Shown here: piece after piece, positions 24,708-33,084 of the stretch | Layout: each line of letters starts with the position of its first letter | Position numbering within the stretch: the first letter of the stretch is position 1 | Assembly (NCBI GenBank): GCA_963774555.1 | Contig: CAVZFL010000002.1 | Location: 310,001-374,000, forward strand | Reading direction: 5' to 3' | Length of the DNA: 64,000 nt | Source: VRUE01 sp963774555 | GTDB lineage: Bacteria; Actinomycetota; Thermoleophilia; Solirubrobacterales; 70-9 | Program-made: the position numbers and the translations under genes | The notes under the pieces: generated by a model | Seen by the model: only the letters and a program-made list of their open reading frames with translations | Told to the model about the DNA's origin: nothing | The model's database searches: none

Positions 24708-25435
24708 CGGCCGGGCGAACCCGCTGGGGGCGTTCCGGCGGGTGGCGTGGGGCCCCAGCTTTCGCGTCCGTCGGTGCTGGAGATTGGGATCCGGGGGCCG
24801 GCCATGGCCGGCGTGTCGAGGGTGACGTCGGCGATCGCCTTGACCCGTGAGAGCACCTCGCGCGCTTCGCTCTTGTGGCCCTGGTAGCCCCACTGGTGGA
24901 GGTCGGCGGTCAGACCGGTCGCATCGATCCCCGCCGCGTCAGCCAGAAACAGCGCCCGCGGCATGTGGAAGCCCTGGGTCACGACCACGGCGTCCTCGAC
25001 GCCGAAGATGCTGCGCGCCCGCACCATCGTCGCCCAGGTGTCGAAGCCGGCGTGGTCCTCGAAGACATCGCGCCCCGGCACCCCCATCCGGACCAGCGCC
25101 TTGCGCATCGTGTCCGGCTCGTCGTAAGCCCAGCTGTGATGATCGCCGGAGACCAGGATCTCTTCGACCTTGCCCGCGTCCCAGAGCGCCGCCGCCTGCC
25201 GCACCCGATCCGCCAACATCGCGCTCATCTTCCCGTTCGGCTTGACCAGCGCCCCCGGCACAATCGCAACCTGAGCCCGCGGCACGTCCGCCACATCCCC
25301 CGTCGCCTCCCCCTCGGTGCTCAGCAGCACATAGGCATTGGCAAGCACCACCAGAGCCACGAGCAGGCCGAGCCCGCCTAGAGCCAGCCTGGAGAGCCGC
25401 GGCCACCGCCGCAACGGATAAGCCAGCTTCCGCAT
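24704..25435 (-). CDS. SanA/YdcF-type DUF218 membrane protein
   Basis: A 243-residue protein with one N-terminal membrane helix (LALGGLGLLVALVVLANAYVL) and a DUF218 domain: AQVAIVPGALVKPNGKMSAM, ADRVRQAAALWDAGKVEEIL, VSGDHHSWAYDEPDTMRKAL, FEDHAGFDTWATMVRARSIF and VTQGFHMPRALFLADA. These match SanA/YdcF proteins, implicated in envelope barrier function and vancomycin sensitivity in enterobacteria; the enzymatic reaction is not known. The tail (TPPAGTPPAGSPGR) is a short disordered segment. The ATG at 25435 begins with a basic MRKLAYPLRRW before the helix, as in the family; the longer frame to 25498 runs into palindrome B1. Confidence 0.87.
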   Translation of the reverse strand: MRKLAYPLRRWPRLSRLALGGLGLLVALVVLANAYVLLSTEGEATGDVADVPRAQVAIVPGALVKPNGKMSAMLADRVRQAAALWDAGKVEEILVSGDHHSWAYDEPDTMRKALVRMGVPGRDVFEDHAGFDTWATMVRARSIFGVEDAVVVTQGFHMPRALFLADAAGIDATGLTADLHQWGYQGHKSEAREVLSRVKAIADVTLDTPAMAGPRIPISSTDGRESWGPTPPAGTPPAGSPGR

Positions 25436-25474
25436 CGCGGCACCGTAGCAACCAATACAGGGGCCCGCGAACAA

Positions 25475-25525
25475 CCTGGTGCAACGCGTTATCCCCATCG
25501 CAGGGGGACAACGCGTTGCACCAGG
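25475..25525. repeat. Family B palindrome, copy B1
   Basis: A near-perfect 51-base palindrome: arms CCTGGTGCAACGCGTT / AACGCGTTGCACCAGG (16 of 16 pair), with an inner ATCCCC / GGGGGA stem around CATCGCA. It lies 40 bases upstream of the SanA-like start. Copies B2 and B3 are at 30992 and 53215. Confidence 0.9.
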
Positions 25526-25597
25526 TCAGCCCAAGCCACGCCACGAGTCGCCCTTCCGACCATCCCGCCCGCGCCTTTCTTCGCCCGAACCCTGAGC

Positions 25598-25711
25598 GGG
25601 GCCGTCGGGTGCCCCTCCCCGCGGCTTGTACTTTTTGGGCGCCCACCTTGCGGCGCAAGCAGACAACTCCACATCCAAAAAGTTGAGCGGGGAGGGGCAC
25701 CCGACGGCCCC
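25598..25711. repeat. Large intergenic inverted repeat downstream of hppA
   Basis: Two 23-base arms (25598-25620 and 25689-25711) pair perfectly; they begin GGGGCCGTCGGGTGCC and end GGCACCCGACGGCCCC. Inside, CTTTTTGG pairs with CCAAAAAG and CTTGC/GCAAG makes a terminal hairpin. The transcript from hppA (stop at 25735) would fold here, so it may act as a terminator or a structured 3' element. The rest of 25436-25734 holds only this and B1; I see no protein gene in it. Confidence 0.8.
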
Positions 25712-25734
25712 ACCCCGCCCAAAGTTCGTCGTCC

Positions 25735-27822
25735 CTAGAAGTGCACGATCGGGATGATCAGGATCGCGACGATGTTGGCGACCTTGATCATCGGATTGAT
25801 AGCCGGCCCCGCCGTGTCCTTGTAAGGATCGCCGACCGTATCCCCGGTCACCGACGCCGCATGGGCCTCAGACCCCTTGCCGCCGTGCGCCCCGTCCTCG
25901 ATCAGCTTCTTGGCGTTGTCCCAGGCGCCGCCGCCCGCGGTCATCGAGACCGCGGCGAAGAAGCCGACGACGATGACGCCGATCAGCAGGCCACCGAGCG
26001 CGTCGACGCTGAGCAGGCCGACGATCACCGGGACGACGATCGGGATCAGCGCCGGCAGGATCATCTCTTTCTGCGCCGCCAGAGTCACGATGCTGACCGT
26101 TTTGGCGTAGTCGGGCTTTTCCGTCCCCTCCATGATCCCCGGGTGCTCGCGGAACTGCTCGCGCACCTGTTCGACCACCTGGCCACCGGCGCGGCCGACG
26201 GCCTCGATCGCGAAAGCGGCGAAGAGATAGACCATCATGCCGCCGATGATCAGCCCGATCAGCACGTCGGGGCTGCTCAGGTTGAAGAGCCCGTTGAGAT
26301 CGAAACCTGCCGGCGCCTCGCCCGCCAGTTCGCTCTTGAAGGCGGCGAACAGCACCAGCGCGGCCAGAGCCGCCGAGCCGATCGCGTAGCCCTTGGTCAC
26401 CGCCTTGGTCGTATTGCCGACCGCGTCGAGCGGATCGGTGACGGCGCGCACGTCCTCGGGCAGATCGGCCATCTCGGCGATGCCGCCGGCGTTGTCGGTG
26501 ATCGGCCCGAAGGCGTCGAGGGCGACGATCAGGCCGCAGAGCGAGAGCTGCCCCATCACGGCGATGCCGATGCCGTAGATGCCGGCCAGCTCGTTGGCGC
26601 CGAGGATCGCCAGCGCGATCACCAGCGCCGGCGCCGCGGTGGACTGGAAGCCCTGCGCCAGCCCCTGGATGATGTTGGTCGCGTGGCCCGTCTCGGAGGC
26701 CTGGGCGATTGTCTTCACCGGACGGAAACGGGTCGACGTATAAAATTCGGTAATCACGAAGAGCAGCGCGGTTACCGCCACTCCGATCACCGCACAGAGC
26801 CAGAGGTCGGTCGTGGTGACCGCCTTGGCGCCGGCGCTGAGCCCGAGCCGCACCGGATCGCTCATCAGCCAGTCGGTGATCGGGTAGAAGGCCGCGATCG
26901 AGAGGATCCCGGCGGCGATCACGCCCGTGTAAAGCGCGCCCTCGACCCGGTCCGTTTTGGTCCGCACCAGCAGCGCCCCGATGATCGAGGCGACGATCGC
27001 GACGGCGCCGATCACCAGCGGGTAGATCGCCACCTCGCGCGAGAAGTCGCCGCCGGCGCCGGTGAAGGTGAGCACGCCGAGCAGCATCACGGCGACCGAT
27101 GTGACCGCGTAGGTCTCGAAGAGGTCCGCGGCCATGCCGGCGCAGTCGCCGACATTGTCGCCGACGTTGTCGGCGATCACCGCCGGGTTGCGCGGGTCGT
27201 CCTCGGGGATACCCGCCTCGACCTTGCCGACCAGGTCGGCGCCGACGTCTGCGGCCTTGGTGAAGATGCCGCCGCCGAGCCGGGCGAAGACCGAGATCAG
27301 CGAGCCGCCGAAGCCGAGGCCGACGAGTGCGTCCACGGCCTCCTTGTCGCTGCTGCCGGTGATCACGAGGATGCCGAAGTAGCCGGCGACGCCGATCAGC
27401 GCCAGGCCGACGACGAGCAGGCCGGTGACCGAGCCGCCCTTGAAGGCGACGTCGAGCGCCGGCGGCACGCCGCCGCGGGCCGCCTCGGCGACGCGGGCGT
27501 TGGCCCGCACCGAGACGTTCATGCCGATGAATCCGGCCGAGCCCGAGAGGATGCCGCCGAAGACGAATCCGATCGCGGTCTTGTAGTCCTGCAGCAGCCA
27601 GAGCACGATCGCGATCGGCACGGCGACTGCGGCGATGATCGTGTACTGGCGGTTGAGGTAGGCCTTGGCGCCTTCCTGGACCGCGCCTGAGATTTCCTGC
27701 ATGCGGTCGTTGCCCGGGGACTTCGACAGCAGGCGCTGGGTGATTACGATTCCGTACAGGACCGCCGCCCCCGCGCAGACGAGCGCGACGACGACTCCGT
27801 ATTCGGTCAAGAAGCTGGTCAA
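25735..27822 (-). CDS. hppA: Membrane proton-translocating pyrophosphatase, K+-independent
   Basis: A 695-residue pump with about 16 membrane helices that hydrolyses pyrophosphate and moves protons outward. The PPi-binding signatures are present: GGGIFTKAADVGADLVGKVE, EDDPRNPAVIADNVGDNVGD and a second DNAGGIAEM / GDTVGDPYKDT. The motif AVGNTTKAVTKGYAIGSA has Lys where K+-dependent enzymes have Ala, so this is a potassium-independent H+-pump by established rules for the family. The TTG start at 27822 has a strong GGAGGAA 7 bases upstream, and a TATAGA -10 candidate lies at 27860-27865. It is the last gene of the long colinear set from panC. Confidence 0.95.
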   Translation of the reverse strand: MTSFLTEYGVVVALVCAGAAVLYGIVITQRLLSKSPGNDRMQEISGAVQEGAKAYLNRQYTIIAAVAVPIAIVLWLLQDYKTAIGFVFGGILSGSAGFIGMNVSVRANARVAEAARGGVPPALDVAFKGGSVTGLLVVGLALIGVAGYFGILVITGSSDKEAVDALVGLGFGGSLISVFARLGGGIFTKAADVGADLVGKVEAGIPEDDPRNPAVIADNVGDNVGDCAGMAADLFETYAVTSVAVMLLGVLTFTGAGGDFSREVAIYPLVIGAVAIVASIIGALLVRTKTDRVEGALYTGVIAAGILSIAAFYPITDWLMSDPVRLGLSAGAKAVTTTDLWLCAVIGVAVTALLFVITEFYTSTRFRPVKTIAQASETGHATNIIQGLAQGFQSTAAPALVIALAILGANELAGIYGIGIAVMGQLSLCGLIVALDAFGPITDNAGGIAEMADLPEDVRAVTDPLDAVGNTTKAVTKGYAIGSAALAALVLFAAFKSELAGEAPAGFDLNGLFNLSSPDVLIGLIIGGMMVYLFAAFAIEAVGRAGGQVVEQVREQFREHPGIMEGTEKPDYAKTVSIVTLAAQKEMILPALIPIVVPVIVGLLSVDALGGLLIGVIVVGFFAAVSMTAGGGAWDNAKKLIEDGAHGGKGSEAHAASVTGDTVGDPYKDTAGPAINPMIKVANIVAILIIPIVHF

Positions 27823-27898
27823 GTTGGTTCCTCCGGCTGGGTTCTAAGCGGCGCGGGAGTCTATATGCGCGAGCGGCGAATGCGCTTGCGGAGCGCTC

Positions 27899-29065
27899 TC
27901 AGGCCCGTTTTGCCGTCTGCGGAGCGGCTGTGTAGGTGCGCTTCGTCTCGGCCACAGCGTCGCGGTAGATGTCCTCGACGGCGAGCCCCGCGTCAAGGGC
28001 CTCGCGCGCCCGCTGGGCGCCGTTGCGCGCCGGCAGCTCGACCTCAATACCGAGCTGGGCGCGCGCCGGCTCGGTCCAGGCGAGCAGTTCCTCCAGCGCC
28101 GCCGCCGCCTCGACCTCAGCGCCGCGGCGAAAGTCGATCAGGCGGCCGCTCATGCCGTGGCGGATCGCCCGCCAGAGGTTCTCCTCGATCTCGCGGTCAG
28201 CCAGCGGGCGCCCGGTGCCGTCGTAGCCGTGCTCGTCGTAGGCCAGCGCGGTCTGGGCGATGCAGGCGGCGATCAGGCCGGCGAGGGCGAAGGACTCCTC
28301 GCCGCGCGTCTGCGCGTCGCAGATCCGCACCTCGACCGTGCCGAAGGAGTGGTGAGGGCGCACGCTCCACCACAGCTGCGTCGACTCGACCACCGAGCCG
28401 AGCCGCTCCAGGGTGCCGACGAACTCGGCGTAGCCGGCCCAGTCGAGGAAGGGGTTGGGCACGCCGCAGCGGGGGAAGGTGCGGGTGAAGATCTCGGTCC
28501 GCACCGTGTGCAGGCCGCTGTCGCGCCGGTCGAGGAAGGGCGAGTTGGCCGAGACGGCGAGCAGCAGCGGCAGCAGCTCGCGCATCCAGTCGCATACTGC
28601 TATCGCCCGGTCGGCACCACGCACGCCCATGTGCACGTGCATGCTCCAGGTGTTGTTGCGCTGGGCGACGTAGCCGAGTTCGTGGCGCAGGCGGTTGTAG
28701 TGAGGCGTGTCGATGATCCGCTGGTCGAGGTAGTTGGCCCAGGGATGGGTGCCCATCGCGCCCAGGGCCAGGCCCATGCCGTCGACCAGCTCGAAGAGCC
28801 GGGTGCGCCGTTTGCGCTGCAGGGCGACGGCATCGGCGAAGCTCTCCGCCCGGCCCGAGCGGATCTCGATCTCCGAGGCGATCAGCTCACCGGCGGCGGA
28901 CTCGGCCAGCAGCTCGTCGCGCTGACAGGCGGCATGGACCTCCTCGAAGCGGTGCTCCAGCTCCAGCGTCGCCGGGTCGAGGATCGCGAACTCCTCCTCG
29001 AGGCCGATCGTGAAGTCGGTCGAGGACTCGAACGTCTCCCGAGCGCGGTCGAGGTCCAGGGACAA
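27899..29065 (-). CDS. GCS2-family carboxylate-amine ligase (YbdK/EgtA type)
   Basis: A 388-residue ATP-dependent ligase of the glutamate-cysteine ligase family 2. Key segments: FTIGLEEEFAILDPATLELE (metal/ATP-binding glutamates), WSMHVHMGVRGADRAIAV, FLDRRDSGLHTVRTEIFTR, FGTVEVRICDAQTRGEESFA. It should join glutamate to cysteine or another amine to give a gamma-glutamyl compound. Whether it serves glutathione-like, ergothioneine or other chemistry is unclear. It lies directly after rex (10 bases) and close to a glutaredoxin gene, so a thiol/redox role is a fair inference. No biosynthetic partner such as glutathione synthetase is nearby. Confidence 0.85.
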   Translation of the reverse strand: MSLDLDRARETFESSTDFTIGLEEEFAILDPATLELEHRFEEVHAACQRDELLAESAAGELIASEIEIRSGRAESFADAVALQRKRRTRLFELVDGMGLALGAMGTHPWANYLDQRIIDTPHYNRLRHELGYVAQRNNTWSMHVHMGVRGADRAIAVCDWMRELLPLLLAVSANSPFLDRRDSGLHTVRTEIFTRTFPRCGVPNPFLDWAGYAEFVGTLERLGSVVESTQLWWSVRPHHSFGTVEVRICDAQTRGEESFALAGLIAACIAQTALAYDEHGYDGTGRPLADREIEENLWRAIRHGMSGRLIDFRRGAEVEAAAALEELLAWTEPARAQLGIEVELPARNGAQRAREALDAGLAVEDIYRDAVAETKRTYTAAPQTAKRA

Positions 29066-29075
29066 GAGCCAGAGC

Positions 29076-29744
29076 CTAGGTCAGGTAGAAGTAGAGCGCG
29101 TAGAGCAGGTCGACGGCCGGGCTCGAGGTGTGGACCGTCACCTCCGGCGGCACCTGCAGCAGCTGCTCGGAGTAGTTGAAGATGATCTTGACGCCGGCCT
29201 CGACCAGGCGATCGGCAACCGCCTGGGCCGCCGCCGCCGGAACGGCGAGGACGCCGACGACGATCTCCTGCTCGGCGACGATCTCCTCGAGATTGCCGAA
29301 ATCGCGCACCCGCAGGTCGCCCACCTCGGTGCCGACGACGCTCTCGTCGACGTCGAACATGGCGACGATCTGGAAGCCGTGGTCGGCGAAGATGTCGGAG
29401 CTGGCGATCGCCTGGCCGAGGTTGCCGGCGCCGAAGAGGGCGATGTTGTGCTGGCCCGAGGTGCGCAGGATCTTGCGGATCTCGGCGACCAGCGACTCGA
29501 CGTTGTAGCCGACGCCGCGCTTGCCGAACTTGCCGAAGCCGGAGAGATCGCGGCGGATCTGGGTCGGGTTGATGTGCGTGTACTCGGAGAGTTCCTGCGA
29601 GGAGATCGTCTCGCGGCCCATCTTGCGGGCCTGCGTCAGCACCTGCAGGTAGCGCGAGAGCCGCGCCGCGACCCCGAGCGAGAGGCGCTCGCCGTCGACG
29701 ATCAGCCCACCGGCCGCGTCCTGCTCTTCGATCAATGGGCTCAC
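29076..29744 (-). CDS. rex: Redox-sensing transcriptional repressor Rex
   Basis: A 222-residue repressor. The N-terminal winged helix (SLGVAARLSRYLQVLTQARK; SSQELSEYTHINPTQIRRDL) binds DNA, and the C-terminal Rossmann fold (NIALFGAGNLGQAIASSDIF) binds NADH/NAD+. In actinobacteria Rex senses the NADH/NAD+ ratio and controls respiration genes such as cydAB and nuo. The FNYSEQLLQVPPEVTVHTSS segment is the usual domain-swap helix. The start overlaps the glutaredoxin stop by 4 bases, so both come from the same message. No Rex operator (TTGTGAA...TTCACAA type) was found close by. Confidence 0.95.
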   Translation of the reverse strand: MSPLIEEQDAAGGLIVDGERLSLGVAARLSRYLQVLTQARKMGRETISSQELSEYTHINPTQIRRDLSGFGKFGKRGVGYNVESLVAEIRKILRTSGQHNIALFGAGNLGQAIASSDIFADHGFQIVAMFDVDESVVGTEVGDLRVRDFGNLEEIVAEQEIVVGVLAVPAAAAQAVADRLVEAGVKIIFNYSEQLLQVPPEVTVHTSSPAVDLLYALYFYLT

Positions 29745-29989
29745 GCCCCCACAGTATCGAGCCTCGCCTCAACCGCAGCCTCGTCGAGGATCAGCTCGGA
29801 GACGACCTCGCCGTCCACCTCAACCACTGGAATTTTCTCCAGCATTCGCTTGAAGAGCGTCTCCTCGCTCTCGATGTCGATCTCGACCAGCTCGAAGCGA
29901 TAGCCCCGCGCGTGCAGTCCGAGCAGAGCCTCGATCGCCCGCTCGCAGAGGTGGCACTGCGGCCGCGAGTAGACGGTGACCCGGGTCAC
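29741..29989 (-). CDS. Glutaredoxin-like thiol protein
   Basis: An 82-residue glutaredoxin-fold protein: VTVYSRPQCHLCERAIEALL with the active-site pair Cys12-x-x-Cys15 (CHLC), a thioredoxin-type cis-proline region KIPVVEVDGEVVSELILDE. It likely reduces disulfides with a low-molecular-weight thiol or thioredoxin reductase. Similar small proteins sit upstream of rex in many actinobacteria. The GTG start at 29989 overlaps tsaD as GTGA and its stop overlaps rex as well, so it is embedded in the operon tsaD-grx-rex. Confidence 0.88.
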   Translation of the reverse strand: MTRVTVYSRPQCHLCERAIEALLGLHARGYRFELVEIDIESEETLFKRMLEKIPVVEVDGEVVSELILDEAAVEARLDTVGA

Positions 29990-30990
29990 GCCGCGACCCG
30001 ATCGCCGCTGGCGAAGGCATCGTAGGCGAGGTACTCCGGGTAGGGGATCGGCGTCGCGAAGCGTGCGGCGGAGCCGATCATCGCGGCGTTGTCGGTGCAG
30101 AGGTCGAGGGCGACGAGCTTGAGCGCGGCGCCGTGGCGCTCGCAGAGGTCGCGGACCGCGTCGCGCAAGGGGCCGTTGGCGGCGACGCCGCCGCCGAGCG
30201 CGACCGCCTTCCACTCCCCCCGCTTCAGCGCCCGCTCCAGCTTGGCGACCAGCTGGCCGACCGCTGCCGCCTGGAAGCTGGCGGCGAGGTCGGCGCGGCG
30301 CTCCTCGACTGCCTCCGGGCCGAGGTCTCGGACCAGATAGACCAGCGCGGTCTTGAGGCCGCTGAAGCTGAAGTCGAGACCCGGGTCGCGACTCATCGCC
30401 ACCGGCATCGGGAAGGCCTCGGGGTTGCCCTCCTCGGCCAGCTTCTGCAGCGCCGGCCCGCCGGGGTAGCCCAGCCCGAGCAAACGGGCGACCTTGTCGA
30501 AGGCCTCGCCGGCGGCGTCGTCGAGGGTCTGGCCGAGCAGCTCGTAGCCGGCGTGGTCGCGAACGCCGGCCAGCAGGGTGTGGCCGCCGCTCGCCACCAG
30601 GCAGAGGAAGGGCGGCTCGAGCGGCTCGGGCTCGAGGAAGTTGGCGGCGACGTGTCCCTGCAGGTGGTCGACCGGGATCAGCGGCAGCCGCCGCGGCGCC
30701 GCGATCGCCTTCGCCGTGCTGACGCCGACCAGCAGCGCCCCGATCAGGCCCGGGCCCGTGGTCACGGCTACCGCGTCGATCTCGTCGAGGGTGACGCCCC
30801 CCTCCGCCAGCCCGGCCTCGACCACCGGCGCCGCCAGCTCGAGGTGGTGGCGGGATGCCACCTCGGGCACGACACCGCCGAACTGCGCGTGCGCCGCCGC
30901 CTGCGAGGAGATCACGCTGGAGAGCACCCGCGCCCCGTCCAACACCGCAGCGCAGGTGTCGTCGCAAGACGTCTCGATCGCCAGGATCAA
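29986..30990 (-). CDS. tsaD: tRNA N6-threonylcarbamoyladenosine transferase subunit TsaD
   Basis: About 334 residues; an ASKHA-fold metalloprotein that, with TsaB and TsaE, attaches threonylcarbamoyl to A37 of tRNAs reading ANN codons. Seen: LILAIETSCDDTCAAVLDG at the start, HLQGHVAANFLE with the metal-binding HxxxH, CLVASGGHTLLAGV, LDDAAGEAFDKVARLLGLGY, and LCTDNAAMIG near the end. I place the start at TTG 30990 because the next 16 upstream residues would be encoded by palindrome B2; GTG 31038, only 5 bases after the rimI stop, remains possible. Ends overlapping the glutaredoxin gene. Confidence 0.94.
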   Translation of the reverse strand: MILAIETSCDDTCAAVLDGARVLSSVISSQAAAHAQFGGVVPEVASRHHLELAAPVVEAGLAEGGVTLDEIDAVAVTTGPGLIGALLVGVSTAKAIAAPRRLPLIPVDHLQGHVAANFLEPEPLEPPFLCLVASGGHTLLAGVRDHAGYELLGQTLDDAAGEAFDKVARLLGLGYPGGPALQKLAEEGNPEAFPMPVAMSRDPGLDFSFSGLKTALVYLVRDLGPEAVEERRADLAASFQAAAVGQLVAKLERALKRGEWKAVALGGGVAANGPLRDAVRDLCERHGAALKLVALDLCTDNAAMIGSAARFATPIPYPEYLAYDAFASGDRVAA

Positions 30991-30991
30991 C

Positions 30992-31042
30992 CCGGGTGCA
31001 ACGTTTTCTGGTCCTGCCAGGGGCACAGCGCGTTGCACCTGG
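30992..31042. repeat. Family B palindrome, copy B2
   Basis: A less perfect copy between rimI and tsaD: outer arms CCGGGTGCAACG / CGTTGCACCTGG. The GTG at 31038 inside it is an in-frame alternative start for tsaD, so either it is a spacer in the operon or it has been taken into the tsaD N-terminus. Confidence 0.8.
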
Positions 31043-31462
31043 TCAATCCAGCCACATGATCAGGGCGTCCTCGCCGTTGTCCTGGTAGTAGCGAGGGCGT
31101 ACGCCGGCGGAGCGAAAGCCGAGCCGTTCGTACATCTCGATCGCCGGCCGGTTGGAGACGCGGACCTCGAGCGTGAAAGGCAGCCGGCCGCCGGCCTCCT
31201 CGACCAGCTTCGCGATCAGCCCTCGCGCCACCCCCGCCCGGCGGCGCTCCGGCGCCACGGCGACGTTCATCAGGTGCCAGACCTGCTCGTAGCGCGAGCA
31301 GACGAGGTAGCCGACCAGCTCCTCGTCTTCGGTTGCGGCCAGGCAGATCCCCGAGGGCTTGGAGAGCTCGAGCACGAACATCGCCAGCGACCACGGGGTC
31401 GGAAAGGAGCGCCGCTCGATCGAGATCACCGCCGGCAGGTCGCTGTAGGCAAGCCGCCGCAT
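31043..31462 (-). CDS. rimI: Ribosomal protein S18-alanine N-acetyltransferase
   Basis: A GNAT acetyltransferase of 139 residues: MRRLAYSDLPAVISIERRSF at the N-terminus, acetyl-CoA loop VAPERRRAGVARGLIAKLV, then EVRVSNRPAIEMYERLGFRS and YYQDNGEDALIMWLD. It acetylates the N-terminal alanine of S18 and is commonly encoded with tsaB/tsaD. The frame is open to 31528, but that start would overlap tsaB by 47 bases; the ATG 31462 has GAGGTGA 13 bases upstream and aligns with the E. coli start. Ends 1 base before palindrome B2. Confidence 0.9.
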   Translation of the reverse strand: MRRLAYSDLPAVISIERRSFPTPWSLAMFVLELSKPSGICLAATEDEELVGYLVCSRYEQVWHLMNVAVAPERRRAGVARGLIAKLVEEAGGRLPFTLEVRVSNRPAIEMYERLGFRSAGVRPRYYQDNGEDALIMWLD

Positions 31463-31481
31463 CGCCGCCGTGCCGGTCACC

Positions 31482-32186
31482 TCACTCGGGTCTCTGGGAA
31501 GTGTCTCGCTCACGCCATCGCTGCGCATCGGGAGGTCTCAGGTAGATCGGGTCGAGCCGCTCGCCGCCCTCGTCCCCCACGCTCGTCGCGAGGGCGCAGA
31601 TGTGCCGCGCGGCGAGGCGGTGCACGGGGTCGGCGTCGTCGGGGATCTCGACGCCGCGGTTTGCCAGCTCGTCCCGGAATCGTACCGCGCCCGGGCCGGC
31701 CGCCAGCGGGGTCTCCCCCAGCTCGGCCGCTCGCCCGGCAAGAGCGTCGGGTGCAGCGACGAAGGGCTCCCAGAGCCGCTCGCCGCCCGGCGAGTAGAGC
31801 GCCGCGAAGACCTCGCCCCGGCGCGCATCGAGCACGGCAAGCCGATCGCCATCGCGATCGAGCCCGGCGAGCGCCCGACCAAAGGCGTCGAGGGTGCAGA
31901 CGCCGGAGAGCGGCAGGCCGGCGCTGGTCGCCAACCCCCGCGCGGTCGCGATGCCGATGCGGATGCCGACGAAGGAGCCCGGGCCGAGGCCGACGGCGAT
32001 CCGCTCGATCCCGCCCCAACCGCCGGCGGCGTCAACCGCCCGCTCGACCTCCTCCAACAGCGCGGTCGAGTGGCGCGGGCTGCCGTCGGGCGCCAGGCCG
32101 ACCGACGCCTCGCGCAGGACCTCGTCGCCGCGGGCAACGCAGACCGCCGTGTCCGCCGTCGCCGTGTCGAAGCCGACGACCGCCAT
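31482..32186 (-). CDS. tsaB: tRNA threonylcarbamoyladenosine biosynthesis protein TsaB
   Basis: A 234-residue ASKHA-fold, TsaD-like scaffold protein needed for t6A37 synthesis together with TsaD and TsaE. Typical elements are MAVVGFDTATADTAVCVARG at the start, HSTALLEEVERAVDAAGGWG, IAVGLGPGSFVGIRIGIATA and LDARRGEVFAALYSPGG. The ATG 32186 is family-like; the longer frame to 32252 overlaps the end of the secreted protein gene. Stands before rimI and tsaD in the same direction, while tsaE is upstream beyond the small secreted protein. Confidence 0.93.
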   Translation of the reverse strand: MAVVGFDTATADTAVCVARGDEVLREASVGLAPDGSPRHSTALLEEVERAVDAAGGWGGIERIAVGLGPGSFVGIRIGIATARGLATSAGLPLSGVCTLDAFGRALAGLDRDGDRLAVLDARRGEVFAALYSPGGERLWEPFVAAPDALAGRAAELGETPLAAGPGAVRFRDELANRGVEIPDDADPVHRLAARHICALATSVGDEGGERLDPIYLRPPDAQRWRERDTSQRPE

Positions 32187-32202
32187 CCCCTGCGCCGACC
32201 CG

Positions 32203-32577
32203 CTATCCGGTGACCTTGAAGATGAAGGCGCCGACCTGTTTGCCTTCGACAAACCAGGTCACCCGGTGCTTGCCGGGGATGTTCGAGGTGATCTTGTTGA
32301 CGTAGAGCGTGCCCTGGGTGGCGGGCTGGGCTTTGGCGCAGATGTTCTTGCCGGTCGGGAACTTGACGCAGACGCTGTAGTTGACGTCCCCGTTGAGGCT
32401 CTTGAAGAATGCCCCCTTCTTGCTCGCCTTGGGGCATTTGTGGGCCGGCTTGGCGTTCTTGGAGACGCCGCAGGCGACGTAGTGCTTGAACGCGGCTGCG
32501 CCCGCAGAGGCCGGCGCGGCGCTTGCCAGCAGCGCGACCCCGAGCAGCATCGCGATCAGCGTCTTCGGTCCCTTCAT
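32203..32577 (-). CDS. Small secreted protein of unknown function
   Basis: A 124-residue protein with a clear signal peptide (MKGPKTLIAMLLGVALLASA, then APASAGA), giving a mature domain of about 95 residues, basic and rich in lysine, with four cysteines (VACGV, HKCPK, SVCVKF, NICAKA) that could form two disulfides. The beta-type C-terminus (KHRVTWFVEGKQVGAFIFKV) suggests an Ig-like sandwich. It has a good RBS (GGAGGGA). It sits between tsaE and tsaB, two genes normally adjacent, and has no obvious functional connection to them. I do not recognise a family. Confidence 0.78.
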   Translation of the reverse strand: MKGPKTLIAMLLGVALLASAAPASAGAAAFKHYVACGVSKNAKPAHKCPKASKKGAFFKSLNGDVNYSVCVKFPTGKNICAKAQPATQGTLYVNKITSNIPGKHRVTWFVEGKQVGAFIFKVTG

Positions 32578-32642
32578 CCGGCGTCCCTCCGTTCGACGAT
32601 TAAGTTCGAGCCGATGCTACATGCACCACTCCCCGAACACGC

Positions 32643-33084
32643 TTATCTGCCGGGGGATGCGGCTGGGAGCTCGACCTTGCGGCGGTCGCCACCGGCGTGG
32701 GCGAGACGGACCTCGATCGGACTGCGGCCTGCGAGCTCCGGGGAGGCCACCGCGGGCCACTCGACGAAGGCCACCGAATCGGGGCCGAGGTAGTCGTCGA
32801 GCAACGCCGGGTCCTCGTCAGCCGAGACCCTGCAGCCGGTAGAGATCGAGGTGCGACACGGGCACCCGCCCCCCGGCGTAGCGATGGCCGATGGTGAAGG
32901 TCGGCGAGGTGATCGGCCCGGCGACCCCCAGCGCACGGCAGGCGCCGCGGATCAGGGTCGTCTTGCCGGCTCCGACCTCGCCGCTGAGGACGACGACGTC
33001 ACCGGGCGAGAGGCACTCGGCGATCTGAGCGCCGAGCGCTTCGGTCTCCGCGGCGGAGCTGGTCGTGTGGGTGGCGGTGCTCAC
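32643..33084 (-). CDS. tsaE: tRNA t6A ATPase TsaE, broken by one frameshift
   Basis: The ATPase that drives the TsaB-TsaD cycle. Frame 1 (from 33084) gives the P-loop LSGEVGAGKTTLIRG (residues 34-48), the switch SPTFTIGHRY and HLDLYRLQGLG before a TGA near 32818. The other frame continues DEDPALLDDYLGPDSVAFVE and WPAVASPELAGRSPIEVRL to the stop at 32643. The two pieces together make a normal TsaE of about 145 residues, so one base is extra or missing near 32825 in the GGGTCTCGG stretch. TsaE is essential in many bacteria, so a sequence error is likeliest. Overlaps the uracil-DNA glycosylase stop by 4 bases (GTGA). Confidence 0.85.

Noticed and set aside
25741..27690. A 649-codon plus-strand frame opposite hppA
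   Set aside because: Antisense to the clearly recognised pyrophosphatase, with Asp/Arg/His-rich shadow composition.
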